Source of the DNA: Paenibacillus sp. OVF10 | GTDB lineage: Bacteria > Bacillota > Bacilli > Paenibacillales > Paenibacillaceae | Length of the DNA: 64,000 nucleotides | Reading direction: 5' to 3' | Assembly: GCA_022836915.1 (NCBI GenBank) | Contig: CP094668.1 | Location: 6,076,001-6,140,000, forward strand | Part shown: piece after piece, positions 1 to 8,152 of the stretch | How the letters are laid out: every line of letters begins with the position of its first letter | Numbering within the stretch: the stretch's first letter is position 1 | The notes under the pieces: generated by a model | Databases searched by the model: none | Told to the model about the DNA's origin: nothing | The model's input: only the letters and a program-made list of their open reading frames with translations | Position numbers and translations under genes: made by a program

Positions 1-98
1 CTTGCACGCACAGGTGCCGTATCATTCAGTACCCGGGAGACCGTCGCTACAGATACATTTGCTTCTTTGGCGATGTCGTATATGGTGATCGGTGTCAT
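1..98 (-). CDS. LacI-family transcriptional regulator, N-terminal fragment cut by window edge
   Basis: The reverse strand from 98 encodes a typical LacI helix-turn-helix (DIAKEANVSVATVSRVLN) and runs off the window edge after about 32 codons. An AAGGAAGG ribosome binding site lies just upstream of the ATG. LacI-family proteins are sugar-responsive DNA-binding regulators. The effector domain is outside the window, so the ligand cannot be guessed. Confidence 0.9.
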   Translation of the reverse strand, partial: MTPITIYDIAKEANVSVATVSRVLNDTAPVRA

Positions 99-208
99 AG
101 CGGAACCTTCCTTTTTCTCTAATTTTCCCTATTTTCCCTGCTTATCATACCAGATAAGGAATGGCGATGAAATGGGTTTCAGTGACGGGCTTCTCCCACG
201 ATGACATT

Positions 209-256
209 TTACGTGATTTGTTCAACGCGCTTATCGCCTAACGTTACAATTCTCAT
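209..256 (-). pseudogene. 15-codon ORF with strong RBS, possible gene remnant
   Basis: An AAGGAGG site sits 7-8 bases before an ATG that opens MRIVTLGDKRVEQIT and then stops. The strong Shine-Dalgarno and the wording of the peptide resemble the first residues of an aldo/keto reductase-like protein, but no continuation is found in any frame. It may be the truncated 5' end of a lost gene or a short peptide. The family assignment is a weak inference. Confidence 0.25.
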
Positions 257-361
257 GGGACATCCTCCTTTTCCTTTATTTTACCTTCTAATCTGTATTC
301 ATGGTCCATATATTAAAATGTAAGCGAATTCAATGGAGATTAGAGGAGTGTGAACAACGTC

Positions 362-724
362 ATGATCATTCAAGTCAGTCCGCTGGCAGAAGCAAGACTT
401 ACTGAAAAGCTGGGAGATCGACCAGGCTATTTCAAATTGTTTTATGATACCGATGGATGCGGTTGTGACGGAATTGCGGTACTTCTGATCTTAAACGAGC
501 CGGATAGCGATGATGTTACCGTAGAGGCGGAGTCGCTTCCCTTTGTAATCAACAAACAGCAGCAGATTTACTTTGAACCCTCTCTACGTCTGCAATCCGA
601 GCACAGTTTCCCTTCGTTCCGACTGAGCAGTGATTCCATGATCTATGGCAGTAATGTCAAAGTCCATGATTTACGAGATACCGCAGACGTAGCCCCACAG
701 CCCACTGGATGGTTTGTACGATAA
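362..724 (+). CDS. HesB/IscA-like iron-sulfur biosynthesis family protein (YqkB type)
   Basis: A protein of about 120 residues with the beta-strand layout of HesB-like domains and a GCGCDG segment near residue 33 (from the ATG), where this family carries cysteines. Bacillus YqkB-type proteins are of similar size. The role in Fe-S assembly is inferred from family only. An in-frame GTG at 350 exists, but the GAGGAG site ends at 348, so the ATG at 362 has the more workable spacing. It stands alone and is followed by a strong terminator. Confidence 0.7.
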   Translation: MIIQVSPLAEARLTEKLGDRPGYFKLFYDTDGCGCDGIAVLLILNEPDSDDVTVEAESLPFVINKQQQIYFEPSLRLQSEHSFPSFRLSSDSMIYGSNVKVHDLRDTADVAPQPTGWFVR

Positions 725-746
725 ACGTTGAATTAGCACTATAATC

Positions 747-791
747 AAAACCTCCCAAGCCCAGATGTCATGCGGGACGGGAGGTTTTTTA
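747..791 (+). terminator. Rho-independent terminator after the HesB-like gene
   Basis: AACCTCCC (749-756) pairs with GGGAGGTT (779-786) and is followed by a T run. Confidence 0.85.
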
Positions 792-1096
792 TCAATTTTA
801 ATGAATTCATTAGGCATTATGTTCGTAAACATTTCATATTCGTGCAGTGCTCTGTACCTCTGCTGCTCTATTTCCGAATATTTTTCGGGACAAAAGAGGT
901 GAAAATTTGATTAATTAATATGGACTTTAGTTTAATACAAATAATTACAAGTAAACCGTATACTTAGATAACCACATATGAATTTAGGAGATCCACAAAA
1001 CGGAATCCCTAATTAAAGATATAAGTTTAGTTATACCAAAAACACGGTTAGAACATTGTATCCGTTTAGAAGTGTCGAGGAGGAAAATTAAAACTT

Positions 1097-1522
1097 ATGA
1101 AGTTACCCATGATCCTGAACGTAGTCCGCATCTTGTTGAGTATTAAAGTCATATACCTTATTATTTCTTTCAGTGTATTTCTCTATATTTTCAGTCAAAA
1201 TCCTGAAGCCTTTGCCGGTTATCAAGTGAACGGCAATGATTTGATTAATTTCTCTAATGAAATTACTGGGAGAATCATATTTTTGATCATTCCTAGTTTG
1301 CTTGCTATCATTTGCATCACCAAACGACAATTCAGATCGACTGTTACGTTCCTGAGTATCGCTTTATTTATCGGACTACTGAATGAAGGACTATTAACTG
1401 GACTTATTCAACTATTCGCCTTGTTAGTTGTGCTCTTACATCGACCAAGTAAGATATTTTTAAAGCGCCAGGATTCAAATGACACAGAGACACAATATAT
1501 CGCCAAGAAGAGCCTAACTTAA
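1097..1522 (+). CDS. Small multi-pass membrane protein, paralogue of 27672-28088 and 28114-28539
   Basis: 141 residues with four predicted membrane segments (roughly 10-33, 50-75, 80-100, 103-120) and a basic C-terminal tail. It shares with two other proteins in this window the N-terminal pattern NVVRILLSxKxIY and the C-terminal pattern LLVVLLHRPSKxFLK, so it belongs to a small lineage-specific family. AGGAGG (1078-1083) precedes the ATG. No function is recognised. It is monocistronic, with a terminator overlapping its 3' end. Confidence 0.75.
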   Translation: MKLPMILNVVRILLSIKVIYLIISFSVFLYIFSQNPEAFAGYQVNGNDLINFSNEITGRIIFLIIPSLLAIICITKRQFRSTVTFLSIALFIGLLNEGLLTGLIQLFALLVVLLHRPSKIFLKRQDSNDTETQYIAKKSLT

Positions 1523-1545
1523 ACGTTTGGCTCTCTTTGTTTTGG
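1507..1545 (+). terminator. Terminator overlapping the end of the small membrane protein gene
   Basis: AGAGCC (1509-1514) pairs with GGCTCT (1529-1534), followed by a T-rich stretch. The stop codon lies in the loop. Confidence 0.7.
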
Positions 1546-1589
1546 TTTCTTTGCATCACTAAGCCTACTTCTAAACCCTATCACTCAGA

Positions 1590-2029
1590 TTACTTCACAA
1601 GAATTTCAATTGGATTCATGGTTAATGAGATATCCGCGGTCATATCCACAATGAGATTTTGTTTCCTTTCTTGGTTACCATAAATTCATCCTCAACCTCA
1701 ACCAGTTGACCTGATTTAAATTCAGTTACATATCCCACATCCGTATAATTACGCTCCTCGTCACTACCGGAAAAGAAAAAACGAATGATAGGTTTTCCAT
1801 GGGTTACTTCAACAGGTTTAATACCTGTATATTTTAATGTTCCTTTTACTTTAATTGTCTCACCCATACTTAAAACTGTTGGTGTTGTTACTTCGAGAAT
1901 AAAATCAGATGTTACTACACGTTCAGTAACATTATCCTCATTTTTTTCGGTTGATGAACACCCAGCTATTGTCATGGATACCGCTAATACCAACATTAAG
2001 ATGTTATTACTTATTATTAATAATTTCAT
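1590..2029 (-). CDS. Lipoprotein of unknown function, C-terminus frameshifted
   Basis: The N-terminus is a lipoprotein signal peptide (hydrophobic core, then lipobox IAGC, Cys near residue 24). The mature part is a beta-rich domain of about 105 residues with no recognised family. As sequenced, the frame ends at 1640 after KKGNKISLWI. Adding one A to the run at 1657-1660 (T on the plus strand) lets it continue as NLIVDMTADISLTMNPIEI to a TAA at 1590, a natural beta-strand ending. I take the longer form as the real protein. It probably sits on the outer face of the membrane. Confidence 0.7.
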
Positions 2030-2129
2030 CTCACCTCTCTCATACTCTAACGAATGATGTATAGAAAGGGTTGCTCAAATTGTTCCTTAATTCCCCTTAA
2101 ATATCGTTTACTGTTAGTTCAATCATGTA

Positions 2130-2599
2130 TTACACGAATTCAATTAACTTCCTATCTATTTCCGCGATATCACCAATCTCCGATGTACCATCCCAAAGGA
2201 TAATGGAAGAAGCTTCATCGTTTTCAACAAAATCATCAAGTTGGCACAATTCACCCATGAACAGAGCTCCATACTCCGTCCGTTCGGGTCCATGAAAACT
2301 TGGCTGGAGTCTAAACTTCATTAGCCCTTTGAATTCAACCGTATCCATATTTTGATTGGTTTCCTCAAACAATTCTCTAATTACACATTGCTCCGCATTC
2401 TCTCCAGCTTCAATAATACCACCTGGAAGTTCCCAGTTGTTTCTCCACTTATTATGCATGAATAGATACTTTCCTTGGCACTTCACCACAATTAGAGCAT
2501 GTGTTAGTGGAGCATCCAGTGTGCTTGTAATGACCTTATCGTACTCGATACGAATATATTCCAAAAAATGTTACCTCTTGTATCTGTCATGATTGCCAT
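2130..2599 (-). CDS. Nudix hydrolase
   Basis: The Nudix box is clear: in the frame that starts at 2564, G49, E55, R63, E64, E67 and E68 fit GX5EX7REUXEE, with Asn where a Gly usually follows. These enzymes hydrolyse nucleoside diphosphates linked to another moiety; the substrate cannot be read from sequence. The 2564 start has no ribosome binding site. A GGAGGAG precedes an ATG at 2599, and one extra base in the A6 run 2563-2568 joins MAIMTDTRGNIF to LEYIRIEYDK, giving about 156 residues. I favour this start. The gene lies directly behind a leader ORF and terminator (2627-2772), so it may be controlled by attenuation. Confidence 0.85.
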
Positions 2600-2626
2600 T
2601 TCTACTCCTCCATTTCTTTGTAACCA

Positions 2627-2666
2627 AAATAAAAAAACGCGCTGGACCTAAGTCCTGCGCGTTCAT
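2627..2666 (-). terminator. Intrinsic terminator/attenuator upstream of the Nudix gene
   Basis: On the reverse strand AACGCGC and GCGCGTT pair around an inner GGAC/GTCC stem, followed directly by seven T. It ends 28 bases before the restored Nudix start (2599) and lies after a short leader ORF on the same strand, so it would stop the Nudix transcript rather than end a gene. Confidence 0.75.
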
Positions 2667-2687
2667 ATATCACAGGATGGGAAGCGC

Positions 2688-2736
2688 GAATAGCGTTAAC
2701 CCACCCCAATTTTTTAGGAATGAATTAACGCTATTC
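2688..2736 (-). promoter_or_regulatory. 12-bp inverted repeat overlapping the leader ORF stop codon
   Basis: GAATAGCGTTAA and TTAACGCTATTC (2688-2699 and 2725-2736) are perfect inverted repeats with a 25-base loop. On the reverse strand the first arm contains the last codon and stop of the 13-residue leader ORF, so a ribosome at the end of that ORF would block the hairpin. Confidence 0.6.
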
Positions 2737-2772
2737 ATGATGATGAGATTGTTTTAATTCTAAAATTAACAT
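2731..2772 (-). CDS. Putative 13-residue leader peptide MLILELKQSHHHE
   Basis: A GGAG site with 9-base spacing precedes ATG at 2772; the ORF encodes MLILELKQSHHHE and stops at TAG. It lies between a candidate promoter (TTGACT/TATCAT) and two hairpins, the second of which is an intrinsic terminator before the Nudix gene. This order matches ribosome-mediated attenuation as known for antibiotic-inducible genes in Firmicutes. Translation is inferred, not shown. Confidence 0.5.
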   Translation of the reverse strand: MLILELKQSHHHE

Positions 2773-2803
2773 CGGCTATTCTCCTAATCATCAATATATG
2801 GAA

Positions 2804-2833
2804 ATGATACCCACTATAGTACTTTAGAGTCAA
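2804..2833 (-). promoter_or_regulatory. Candidate sigma-A promoter for the leader ORF and Nudix gene
   Basis: On the reverse strand TTGACT (2833-2828) and TATCAT (2809-2804) are separated by 18 bases. Confidence 0.45.
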
Positions 2834-2873
2834 GTATATAATTTTGCTGATTTACCAATAACGTAACCTTGCC

Positions 2874-2950
2874 GTTAACTGAACAAAAGCAGCCGATCAT
2901 ATTGATCAGCTGCTTTCTTGGTTTTATGAGCTCTCGTTTTTAAGTTAGTT
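2874..2950. repeat. Dispersed palindromic repeat, copy A
   Basis: About 80 bp with the core AAAGCAGC..GATCA..TGATC..GCTGCTTT hairpin and GTTAACT/AGTTAG-type ends. Copies B (4359-4436) and C (11331-11410) share core, spacing and flanks. It also lies where the terminator of the LRR gene would be and could serve as one. Confidence 0.7.
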
Positions 2951-3039
2951 TAATCTGTTCTGCATGTTTTCTTTTGTTTTAAAGCATGGTCATTGCGTCC
3001 TTATCTTCAAATATTATTTCTGTAATTTCATTATGCTAC

Positions 3040-4260
3040 TTAATTTTTGAAAATCAAGACCATATGCTTGCTTCCCATATATTCAACGGAAGTATTTAAC
3101 TGCTCCGCCACAAAACGAACAGGAACGAACGCACTGCCGTTCTTCAGAAGTAAAGAAGCATCTTGCATCACCGTTTGCTGGTTTACTTTTACCTGCCTGT
3201 TCCCTACAGCCCAACGAATCGTTTTACCATCCTTCTGAATCGTTACCTCTTTGGTGCTCTGGTTCCAATTCACGGTTGCCCCAAGCTTCTCGGAGATGAA
3301 GCGGATCGGCACATAGGTACGTCCCGTCTTAATAAATGGCGCTGCGATAATACGATAAGCACTTTCTCCCACATAAGCTGTCGTGCTACCGATCACTAAG
3401 CGCTGTGTCTTACGCTGACCGCTAGGCAACTCATTTCCTGCCAGTTTCACAAATAATTTATATGTTTTCGATCCCTTGCTTAAATCTAAATAGTTATTTT
3501 GCAGCGCAAGTGGTTCAATGAATGCACCCGTATCATAATACGGAAAAAAACTACGTTGTTGGATCGGCTCTAAATCCCAGACTCGATTGTTGTTCAAATA
3601 GAGGTAAGCCAAACTTTGAAGATTTCTCAACGGCTCCAAATCATAGATCTGGTTAGATGATAAATCCAGAGAAAGTAAGTTAGTTAATTTAGATAACGGA
3701 GTAAGATCTTTGATGTTATTATTCGCAGCATCGAGTCTCCAAAGATTAACCAATCCTGCTAGCGACTTTAGATCTGTGATCTTGTTAGAACTTATGGACA
3801 ACGTATTCAAATTAACTAGTCCCGTTAGCGCTGAAAGATCATTGAATTGGTTCCTAGATACCGATAAATCTGTCAACTTCGTTAACTTCCCAAGGGGCTT
3901 AATATCCTCAATTTGATTGCCACTCAAATCCAAAGTTGTCAAATTTACAGCATCGGATAGAGGTGAAATATCAGCAATTTGATTTCTGCTTAAAGAGAGC
4001 TTCGTCACATTGACTGCATACTCCAAACCCTGCAAACTCTTAATTCCTTTACCCGATAAAGAAACGTCGGTCAGTGACTCTAAATCCTCTTTTGTTAGGG
4101 ATTCATCGTCGTTTTTATTCAAGAATGACTTAAGCGCTTGTTCTAGATTGAGATCCTCAAAAGCCAAAGGCTGTTGGTTAGACACCTCCATGTAAGCCTG
4201 TCCTGGTAAGCCCAAACATAGGAAAAAAATAATTAATAATCCAGCAAGGTATTTCTTCAT
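3040..4260 (-). CDS. Secreted leucine-rich-repeat protein with copper-amine-oxidase-like stalk domain
   Basis: A signal peptide (MKKYLAGLLIIFFLCLGLPG) is followed by seven or so 22-residue internalin-type leucine-rich repeats (pattern LxxLxxLxxLxxLxLxxNxIxDL, about residues 65-235). The C-terminal 110 residues, with YVPIRFISEKLGATVNWN and FVPVRFVAEQLN, are the copper amine oxidase N-terminal-like domain that many Paenibacillus surface proteins carry. An ATG at 4269 lies too close to the GAGAGG site, so the start at 4260 is preferred. The protein is probably exported and binds a protein or cell-wall partner; no enzyme domain is present. Confidence 0.85.
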   Translation of the reverse strand: MKKYLAGLLIIFFLCLGLPGQAYMEVSNQQPLAFEDLNLEQALKSFLNKNDDESLTKEDLESLTDVSLSGKGIKSLQGLEYAVNVTKLSLSRNQIADISPLSDAVNLTTLDLSGNQIEDIKPLGKLTKLTDLSVSRNQFNDLSALTGLVNLNTLSISSNKITDLKSLAGLVNLWRLDAANNNIKDLTPLSKLTNLLSLDLSSNQIYDLEPLRNLQSLAYLYLNNNRVWDLEPIQQRSFFPYYDTGAFIEPLALQNNYLDLSKGSKTYKLFVKLAGNELPSGQRKTQRLVIGSTTAYVGESAYRIIAAPFIKTGRTYVPIRFISEKLGATVNWNQSTKEVTIQKDGKTIRWAVGNRQVKVNQQTVMQDASLLLKNGSAFVPVRFVAEQLNTSVEYMGSKHMVLIFKN

Positions 4261-4358
4261 TCTGACCATTCCTCTCTAATGACTGTGTAAACTAGCCAAT
4301 AGTTGCTTAGATTAAGACGCAATTTACAAAGAAAAGTTGTATTGAAGAGTAATGGTAA

Positions 4359-4436
4359 GTAGTTGAATAAAAGCAGCCAATCACAATGATCAGCTGCTTT
4401 CTTGTTGTTATGAGCTAACGTTTCCCGTTAGTTGAA
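4359..4436. repeat. Dispersed palindromic repeat, copy B
   Basis: Same AAAGCAGC...GCTGCTTT hairpin as copies A and C, followed by a CTAACG..CGTTAG hairpin and a GTTAGTTGAAT end. Confidence 0.7.
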
Positions 4437-4690
4437 TCACTTAACAGGCTTCTCAGCGTCAATAATTAGAGAGACAAGCCTAATTTACCATTAATATTTC
4501 GATGATCAATACGTTTGGAATAGAAAAATATACCTTGTTCTTATCCCACTCCTTGTAATGAAAATTACCTTCTTCATCAGAGTACTCAAGTAACTTTACG
4601 TTGAATCCAGCAGCTTTAAACATAATAGTTATAGTTCTAGCATACACGTTCTTGATAGAAATGGTTCTAAATCATTTCCAAATGGAATTA
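4437..4690 (-). pseudogene. Decayed C-terminal part of a COG4627-type SAM-dependent methyltransferase
   Basis: Reading the reverse strand and changing frame twice gives NVYARTITIMFKAAGFNV, KLLEYSDEEGNFHYKEWDKN, SKRIDHRNINGKLGL and SLIIDAEKPVK in order. This matches the conserved end of predicted methyltransferases (AGF.V.LLEY.DE.G.FH...WD, then D.RN and LIIDA.KP). The N-terminal catalytic half is missing upstream, so this is a true remnant rather than a single sequencing slip. Confidence 0.5.
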
Positions 4691-4772
4691 TGTGATCTCT
4701 ATTTTATGAATTAGTTTCAGAAGAAGAAAGAGTTCACATGTCTAAAATTAACTAAAAGTTTTGCAAACATGG

Positions 4773-4912
4773 GACCAAGGAGACAAACATGTAAGTGCCA
4801 TCTATTGGAGAAAAGAGGATTTAACTTACTCTCTTATTTCAGGAAAAACAACAATCTTGAACCGTTATACGATTACCAAACATTAATTGAAATAGCAAAT
4901 ACAATAAATTGA
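4773..4912 (+). pseudogene. Remnant resembling a DUF4367-type secreted domain
   Basis: Two overlapping frames give DKHVSAIYWRKEDLTYSLIS and then EPLYDYQTLIEIANTIN. The pattern W..(D/G)L.Y.LSG followed by L..IA.SI is typical of the end of DUF4367-like domains. There is no start codon or upstream domain. The similarity is judged by eye only. Confidence 0.35.
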
Positions 4913-4991
4913 TTTTTAGTATGCGTATAGATTAATAATTACTCATATTCAAAGAGATCGCTTCTTCATAAAACAAAATTTACATTCTTTC

Positions 4992-5711
4992 TTAAGAATG
5001 AGATGAATCCAGCTTTCGTTTACGAAGCATGAACAGAAATAACGCAGCAATAATCAGACCATATAGTAGTGATGCTCCAATGACAGTTAGTTTACTATAA
5101 AGCGTCGCAGCATCATAATCAACCAGCACGTTTACTGTGCTATTTAATGGAGGCAATAAAAGAATCGCGTTTTCTAAGCTTTCAGGCAAAATATTTTTAA
5201 TTCCCTGTACGGAAAGCGTAATGACAACGACAACACTTAACAATAATAAAGACATTACTCGGGATCGAAAAAATTTAGAACTGAACCAACAAGCTAGTGC
5301 GACACCTAACCAGGATGAAGATACATGATAAATCAACGACATGCATAGTTCTCCAAGGCTGGGATTTCTATCAAATTTTTGAAATAATGCAGGAAACAAC
5401 ACCGCATATAACGCCAACGGGACAGAAAATAGCCAGCTATATACCAATTTAGAAATATACAGTTTAAGTATACTTCCACTGTGCAACATCGTTACAGATT
5501 CCTGATTCGCCGTTTCAATATCTATGAGCGTATAACAAATAATCGCAGAAATAATAAATAAAAATGTCGTTGAAAACGCATAACTTGCCATCACGGGATT
5601 TGGAACTACACTATACACAAATATGATACCCAGAAAAAAGACAAATGTAGGCGAGCCATACCGATAAGAACGCATGTAGCAAATATGTAAGAAGGACACC
5701 AGTGAAGTCAT
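4992..5711 (-). CDS. ABC-2 type transporter permease
   Basis: 239 residues with six predicted membrane spans, of the size of single-domain ABC-2 permeases. Its ATG overlaps the stop of the ATPase gene at 5708-6565 as ATGA, indicating translational coupling. Together they form the second export system of this cluster. No substrate can be read; the context (two-component system plus two ABC exporters) suggests drug or antimicrobial peptide efflux. Confidence 0.75.
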   Translation of the reverse strand: MTSLVSFLHICYMRSYRYGSPTFVFFLGIIFVYSVVPNPVMASYAFSTTFLFIISAIICYTLIDIETANQESVTMLHSGSILKLYISKLVYSWLFSVPLALYAVLFPALFQKFDRNPSLGELCMSLIYHVSSSWLGVALACWFSSKFFRSRVMSLLLLSVVVVITLSVQGIKNILPESLENAILLLPPLNSTVNVLVDYDAATLYSKLTVIGASLLYGLIIAALFLFMLRKRKLDSSHS

Positions 5712-6565
5712 TCATTCAGCTCCTTTCTTGAAAGGCTGTTAATCTCTCCACCTTTATGTATAAATTCAATTAAAAAGTCACGATAATCTTTCTTCATAAT
5801 GGTGAACAGGAGATCACCATTATCGTATGTTTTCCAAGTAACGTCAGAAAATAAATTTGAAAGACGATCTACAGTCTCCTGGTCCACTGAACCTTCCATT
5901 TCGAAAAAATCAGTCGAATGAGCTGAAGAATCATCTACATCATCCATCAGTATTCGCCCTTGCCTGATCCAGTATGTCCTACTCTCCAATTGACTTGCTA
6001 GTAACGGATCATGAACCGCCGCAAGTATTGAAGTTCCTTGAGATTTTATTCTCTTTAATGAGCTTAGTAAGTGCCCTGTAGATTCTTTATCTAATCCTGA
6101 AAACGGCTCATCCAGTATAAGGATATCCGGTGCTTTGATCATTGCTTGCATTAGGTTCGTTTTTTGCAACATTCCTTTAGAAAAATGAGTCATTTTCAAC
6201 GTATTAGTCTGTTCAAGACTAAAAAACTCATGCAACTCCCTAATACGAGTCTTCAGATTTATTTTTGATACACCAGATATTCTCCCCATGTGTGTCAGGT
6301 ACTCAGTAGACGTCATCCTTAGTTTTGAGAGTCGGTCAGGGGTGTACCCAATAACTAAATCAGAATGCTTCAGTAACCTTTCTCCTGAACTTATTGGAAT
6401 TAGCCCACCCACAATTCGGAGCATCGTACTTTTTCCGGATCCATTGTTACCCCTTAAAATTATACAATCTCCTTTGTTCATCGTAAGAGAGACATCAATT
6501 AATACATCTCTATTTCCATATTTTTTGGAAACTTCCTTAAGTGTTAATAGTGCCTGCGTTGTCAT
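5708..6565 (-). CDS. ABC transporter ATP-binding protein
   Basis: Walker A (GNNGSGKST), signature region (FSKGMLQKTNLMQ, a degenerate LSGGQ as in ABC-2 exporters), Walker B (ILILDEP) and an H-loop His (AAVHD) are all present in 285 residues, with a C-terminal extension of about 80. A GGTGG site precedes the ATG at 6565; the longer frame to 6652 has no start signal. It would power the permease at 4992-5711. Confidence 0.85.
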   Translation of the reverse strand: MTTQALLTLKEVSKKYGNRDVLIDVSLTMNKGDCIILRGNNGSGKSTMLRIVGGLIPISSGERLLKHSDLVIGYTPDRLSKLRMTSTEYLTHMGRISGVSKINLKTRIRELHEFFSLEQTNTLKMTHFSKGMLQKTNLMQAMIKAPDILILDEPFSGLDKESTGHLLSSLKRIKSQGTSILAAVHDPLLASQLESRTYWIRQGRILMDDVDDSSAHSTDFFEMEGSVDQETVDRLSNLFSDVTWKTYDNGDLLFTIMKKDYRDFLIEFIHKGGEINSLSRKELNE

Positions 6566-6623
6566 TTGCCCACCACCTAAAAAAATCACTACCGTTACAT
6601 TTTTGAATTGATGGAACTTAAAC

Positions 6624-7382
6624 TTAGGCATCTCGTTTACGGTAAAATACAATAGCTACTGTAATAAAGATCAATGTCCATAACATTAAAATACCTGTCC
6701 CTTGCGTGGGTGTAAGGATATTTATTTCATCAGAGGAAAGCGGCATATACATATAATATCCTGCCGTATCCGGAAAATATATTTTAGTACTAGGTAGAAA
6801 ATCTCTCGACAAAGGACTGACAACGAAATAACAACCAAGCAGTATCACTAATGCAGGAGTGGTTCGTCTTAGTAAACTACCTATAGCTGCACTGAGAAGT
6901 GTGGTTAATGTCAGATAGCCTGTTGCACCTGCTAATGTCTTGATCAGTGTGTCGATTTCAATCTCTACTGCTGTGTCTCTCATCATCATAAAAGTATATA
7001 GTATACCGGATCCAGCAATAATAAACGCCGCAGGAACGGTTATGATTGCCAATGCCAAATGCTTCATGGATAATTGAATCCCACGCCAAGGTATCGTAGC
7101 TAACGTCGTTCGGATCTGTCCACTGGTATACTCCGAACAAGTAGCTATGATCCCAAGAATAATGAATCCTGCTTGAAGATATCCCATAGAAGCAAGCCCT
7201 ATATTCAGTATACTTTGCGTCCCTGCTGCCCCTTGTAGACCAATAGAAGTAAAAGCTGCGGCTAATAGTAAATTAAGAATGAATGTACTTATTAGAGTGA
7301 GCCATATCAATGGTAATGTAACTAATTTATCCAGTTCAGCACGAAGAATTTGTGTTATCTTTCTACTAGAAGGGACACTCAT
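6624..7382 (-). CDS. ABC-2 type transporter permease
   Basis: 252 residues with six membrane spans, of the ABC-2 permease type in which an N-terminal cytoplasmic stretch (ILRAELDKLVTLPLIWLTL) leads into the first span. Its start overlaps the upstream permease stop by ATGA (7379-7382). With the second permease and the ATPase at 8153-8836 it forms a three-gene exporter resembling actinobacterial-style drug efflux ABC systems. Confidence 0.8.
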   Translation of the reverse strand: MSVPSSRKITQILRAELDKLVTLPLIWLTLISTFILNLLLAAAFTSIGLQGAAGTQSILNIGLASMGYLQAGFIILGIIATCSEYTSGQIRTTLATIPWRGIQLSMKHLALAIITVPAAFIIAGSGILYTFMMMRDTAVEIEIDTLIKTLAGATGYLTLTTLLSAAIGSLLRRTTPALVILLGCYFVVSPLSRDFLPSTKIYFPDTAGYYMYMPLSSDEINILTPTQGTGILMLWTLIFITVAIVFYRKRDA

Positions 7383-8127
7383 GCTGCAACGTCCCTCCTA
7401 TGGAATACAATTGCTGAAGCAATGAAAAGAACGACTACCCAGGCAGACATGACTAAGCCGCCAGTGAACGGGGTGAGAAATCTGTCGCTCAGAAACATAA
7501 ACATTTCAAGGCCAGCCCGATCCGGTAAGTATAACGCTAACTGTGTAACCTTAGAAAGCAGGAAACTAAATGATACAACGGAAGTATTTATGATGAGCAC
7601 AGCAAGCGGAATAGTGCCATTCTTAGTTAGAACAGTAATCCCAAATGCTAAAAGAGCAGTGAATGTCCAGTAACAAACTGCACCGAGCAGTTTAGACCAT
7701 TCAAATGCAGGGGTATACTCACCAAGAACAAGATGCGTGGCTGACACAGTTGTCATTATAGCAACAATACAAAGCAGTACGCTGATTACGGTCACAGCGC
7801 CTGCTTTTGCCAGCAAAAAATGAATACGGGATGAAACAACCGTTAAACTCGTTGTAATCTGTTGTCCTCCACCAGATTCACTGCTCTCCATCAAATACTC
7901 GCTACTGACAGCATACACACCAAGAATGATGACACCTTGTACACCAAGAGCCAATCCAATATAGCCAACTTCCGATACCCGTGTGCTAACTCCAGCTATA
8001 ATCTCCTCTTTTTGTGCCATACTGTCCATGGCAGCAATGAACGCTGGGGCAAAGGCCCCAATAAGAAAGGCAAGCCAAATGCCGGGCAGGAGAGTAATTT
8101 AGATAGTTCCGAGTTAAATGCTCTCAT
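7379..8127 (-). CDS. ABC-2 type transporter permease, N-terminus frameshifted
   Basis: The open frame starts at an internal Met (8029), but an upstream ATG at 8127 with an AGGTGAAG site reads MRAFNSELSK and then leaves frame. One extra base near 8092-8097 restores LLPGIWLAFLIGAFAPAFI, the expected first membrane span, giving about 250 residues, matching its partner permease. The restored protein has the same ABC-2 layout as 6624-7382. It lies 25 bp after the ATPase gene. Confidence 0.75.
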
Positions 8128-8152
8128 ACAACTTCACCTGCATTTTCGGAGG

